Below are positions 63,065-64,000 of a stretch of DNA of 64,000 nucleotides, piece after piece (the first letter of the stretch is position 1; each line of letters opens with the position of its first letter). Position numbers and translations under genes: made by a program. Under the pieces are notes generated by a model. The model was not told where the DNA came from. It worked only from the letters and a program-made list of their open reading frames with translations, and did not search any database. This DNA comes from Neobacillus massiliamazoniensis (GTDB lineage Bacteria; Bacillota; Bacilli; Bacillales; Cytobacillaceae), in assembly GCF_001048695.1 (NCBI RefSeq), contig NZ_CVRB01000003.1:372001-436000 (forward strand). The letters are read 5' to 3'.

Positions 63065-63205
63065 TTAGAAGCATATGGCTGTTCCGACAATAATTAATAA
63101 GATAAACAAAACAACGATTAAGGCAAAGCCACCGAAACCGCAACCAACACCACCGTAGCCAAATCCACCGCAGCCGCAGCCTCCAAATCCACCGTAGCCA
63201 AACAT
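63065..63205 (-). CDS. YjcZ-type sporulation peptide
   Basis: 46 residues behind GGAGGATTTATT. Gly/Tyr/Cys-rich start (MFGYGGFGGCGCGGFGYGGV) and one hydrophobic segment FALIVVLFILLIIVGTAICF. This is the YjcZ/SscA-like family of small spore proteins. Confidence 0.82.
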   Translation of the reverse strand: MFGYGGFGGCGCGGFGYGGVGCGFGGFALIVVLFILLIIVGTAICF

Positions 63206-63240
63206 AATAAATCCTCCTTCCAATAAGAAAAGGTTATTTT

Positions 63241-63351
63241 TTAAATAAAACCAAAGCCTCCACCACAAAAAGCAGCTCCTACAATAATAAGAAGGATAAA
63301 CAAGACAACAATTAAGGCAAAGCCTCCACCTGCGAATCCTACACCATCCAT
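63241..63351 (-). CDS. Second YjcZ-type peptide
   Basis: 36 residues; ATG at 63351 behind AAAGGAGG. MDGVGFAGGGFALIVVLFIL and then LIIVGAAFCGGGFGFI. The hydrophobic core is nearly identical to its neighbour 35 bases downstream, so a tandem duplication read as one operon. Confidence 0.82.
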   Translation of the reverse strand: MDGVGFAGGGFALIVVLFILLIIVGAAFCGGGFGFI

Positions 63352-63896
63352 ACACACGACCTCCTTTCAACTGTTCCCAATAAAATATGCAAAAGATCAA
63401 AATGGGAATGGGCGTTGTCTTCGTTAAATTGCCCATTCAAATTTTTCCCACGTTACATACATTACCTATGTCAAGTCATTCACCTCTCAAATGATATTTC
63501 TAAAAAGCGTTAAAGCGTCATTTTTGACGCTTTTTCTTTTTTTGTTTTTATGCCAACCTTCCGCTCAAAACATTCAAAAGGTTACTTTAGTAAATACAGC
63601 AAAAAGGAAAATCCTTCGGTGTTTTTTTGCATAAAACTTCAAATGTAACACAATTAGCCATGCATTTTTAAAAAAATCAATAAAAAAGAAACACAAAACC
63701 TTTTTGTTTCACTCTATGTAAAAAGACCCCTTTTCAAAAGATGGGGTCTTTTTACTGTTTAAGGCTTAGAAGCTACACCTAAGCCCTGCGTTAAGATTTT
63801 CTGTGATTATCTATTGAATATTAAGATAATTAAAGGTAAAGTTGAAACAGGTAAAAAATAGCAACTATTATACTAGAAAAAAAGGGATTGGTAATC
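63352..63896. other. Gap with two terminators
   Basis: AAAGCGTCATTTTTGACGCTTTTTCTTTTT at about 63508-63540 and AAAAAGACCCC...GGGGTCTTTTTAC at about 63719-63756 are rho-independent terminators. No gene is seen. A weak ribosome site AAAGGGAT precedes the last gene. Confidence 0.6.
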
Positions 63897-64000
63897 TTGA
63901 TTAAAATAATTGATTTTCAAAATATCCATACACTTACGAAACTATTTGAATTGCAACGAGCTTCTTATTATGTTGAAGCAGAGTTAATTGGTTTTTCCGA
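63897..64000 (+). CDS. GNAT acetyltransferase, 5' end only
   Basis: TTG at 63897; 34 codons to the window edge read MIKIIDFQNIHTLTKLFELQ and then RASYYVEAELIGFS. The L-F-E-L-Q-x-A-S-Y-x-V-E-A-E-L-I-G-F pattern is typical of the N-terminus of a Bacillus GNAT family. The catalytic acetyl-CoA site lies outside the window. Confidence 0.6.
   Translation, partial: MIKIIDFQNIHTLTKLFELQRASYYVEAELIGFS

Noticed and set aside
1..64000. tRNA, rRNA and intact IS or prophage genes
   Set aside because: No cloverleaf, rRNA segment, full transposase, integrase or phage structural gene was recognised; only one IS3 relic was found.

Overview
The window reads as the chromosome of a low-GC, endospore-forming Bacillaceae bacterium. 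The support is the A+T-rich sequence with strong GGAGG-type ribosome binding sites and many TTG/GTG starts, a TasA/CalY-SipW biofilm-matrix locus with SinR-type boxes, YjcZ-like sporulation peptides, a Vpr-like subtilase, LexA/DinR boxes and a SigL (sigma-54) promoter. The species cannot be fixed. No rRNA, tRNA, CRISPR array or intact insertion sequence was found. The left half is accessory and scarred: at least ten broken genes and several dispersed repeats lie among defence-like genes.

1-17 kb, defence and debris. Two coupled DUF262 genes (the second with a DUF1524/HNH-like end) precede a 1512-residue Upf1-like SF1 helicase with a long coiled coil and a C-terminal HEPN-like R-N-x3-H motif. 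Then come a broken dihydrouridine synthase, an IS3-family transposase relic, a truncated regulator, a frameshifted PD-(D/E)XK-like gene and a SEC-C protein. A complete-looking retron follows: PRTase-like effector, winged-helix protein, a predicted msr-msd RNA and a retron reverse transcriptase with NAxxH, YADD and VTG motifs.

17-34 kb. A ureohydrolase and an NCS1 permease form an operon behind a textbook -24/-12 promoter, next to the gene for a sigma-54 activator. The same 7-4-7 dyad lies by this promoter and in front of the activator gene. Further right are two unrelated YVTN beta-propeller proteins (one fused to a phosphoesterase), a GC-rich YtrA-type GntR/ABC operon that looks imported, a LysE exporter and an FAD monooxygenase. 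Scattered through 11-34 kb are copies of a module made of a LexA box, a holin-like toxin, a hairpin and an A+T-rich repeat carrying a dif-like half-site.

34-47 kb. Small metabolic genes are followed by a catabolic cluster (epimerase, UTRA regulator, APC permease, SDR, creatininase-family amidohydrolase, DUF2848 protein, broken TIM-barrel isomerase). Next are a protein joining an HD phosphohydrolase to a DnaA domain-I copy, an AIM24 protein, an LCAT-like lipase and a DUF985 cupin.

47-64 kb. The matrix region holds a TasA/CalY-like fibre protein, a giant Vpr-like protease, SipW bracketed by two GC-rich repeats, a PgaC/IcaA-like glycosyltransferase and a secreted transglutaminase-like protein. 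The rest carries hydrolases, a serine hydrolase of the beta-lactamase fold, a double VOC protein, a truncated P450, a secreted crystallin-like protein, two YjcZ-type peptides and the start of a GNAT acetyltransferase cut by the window edge.
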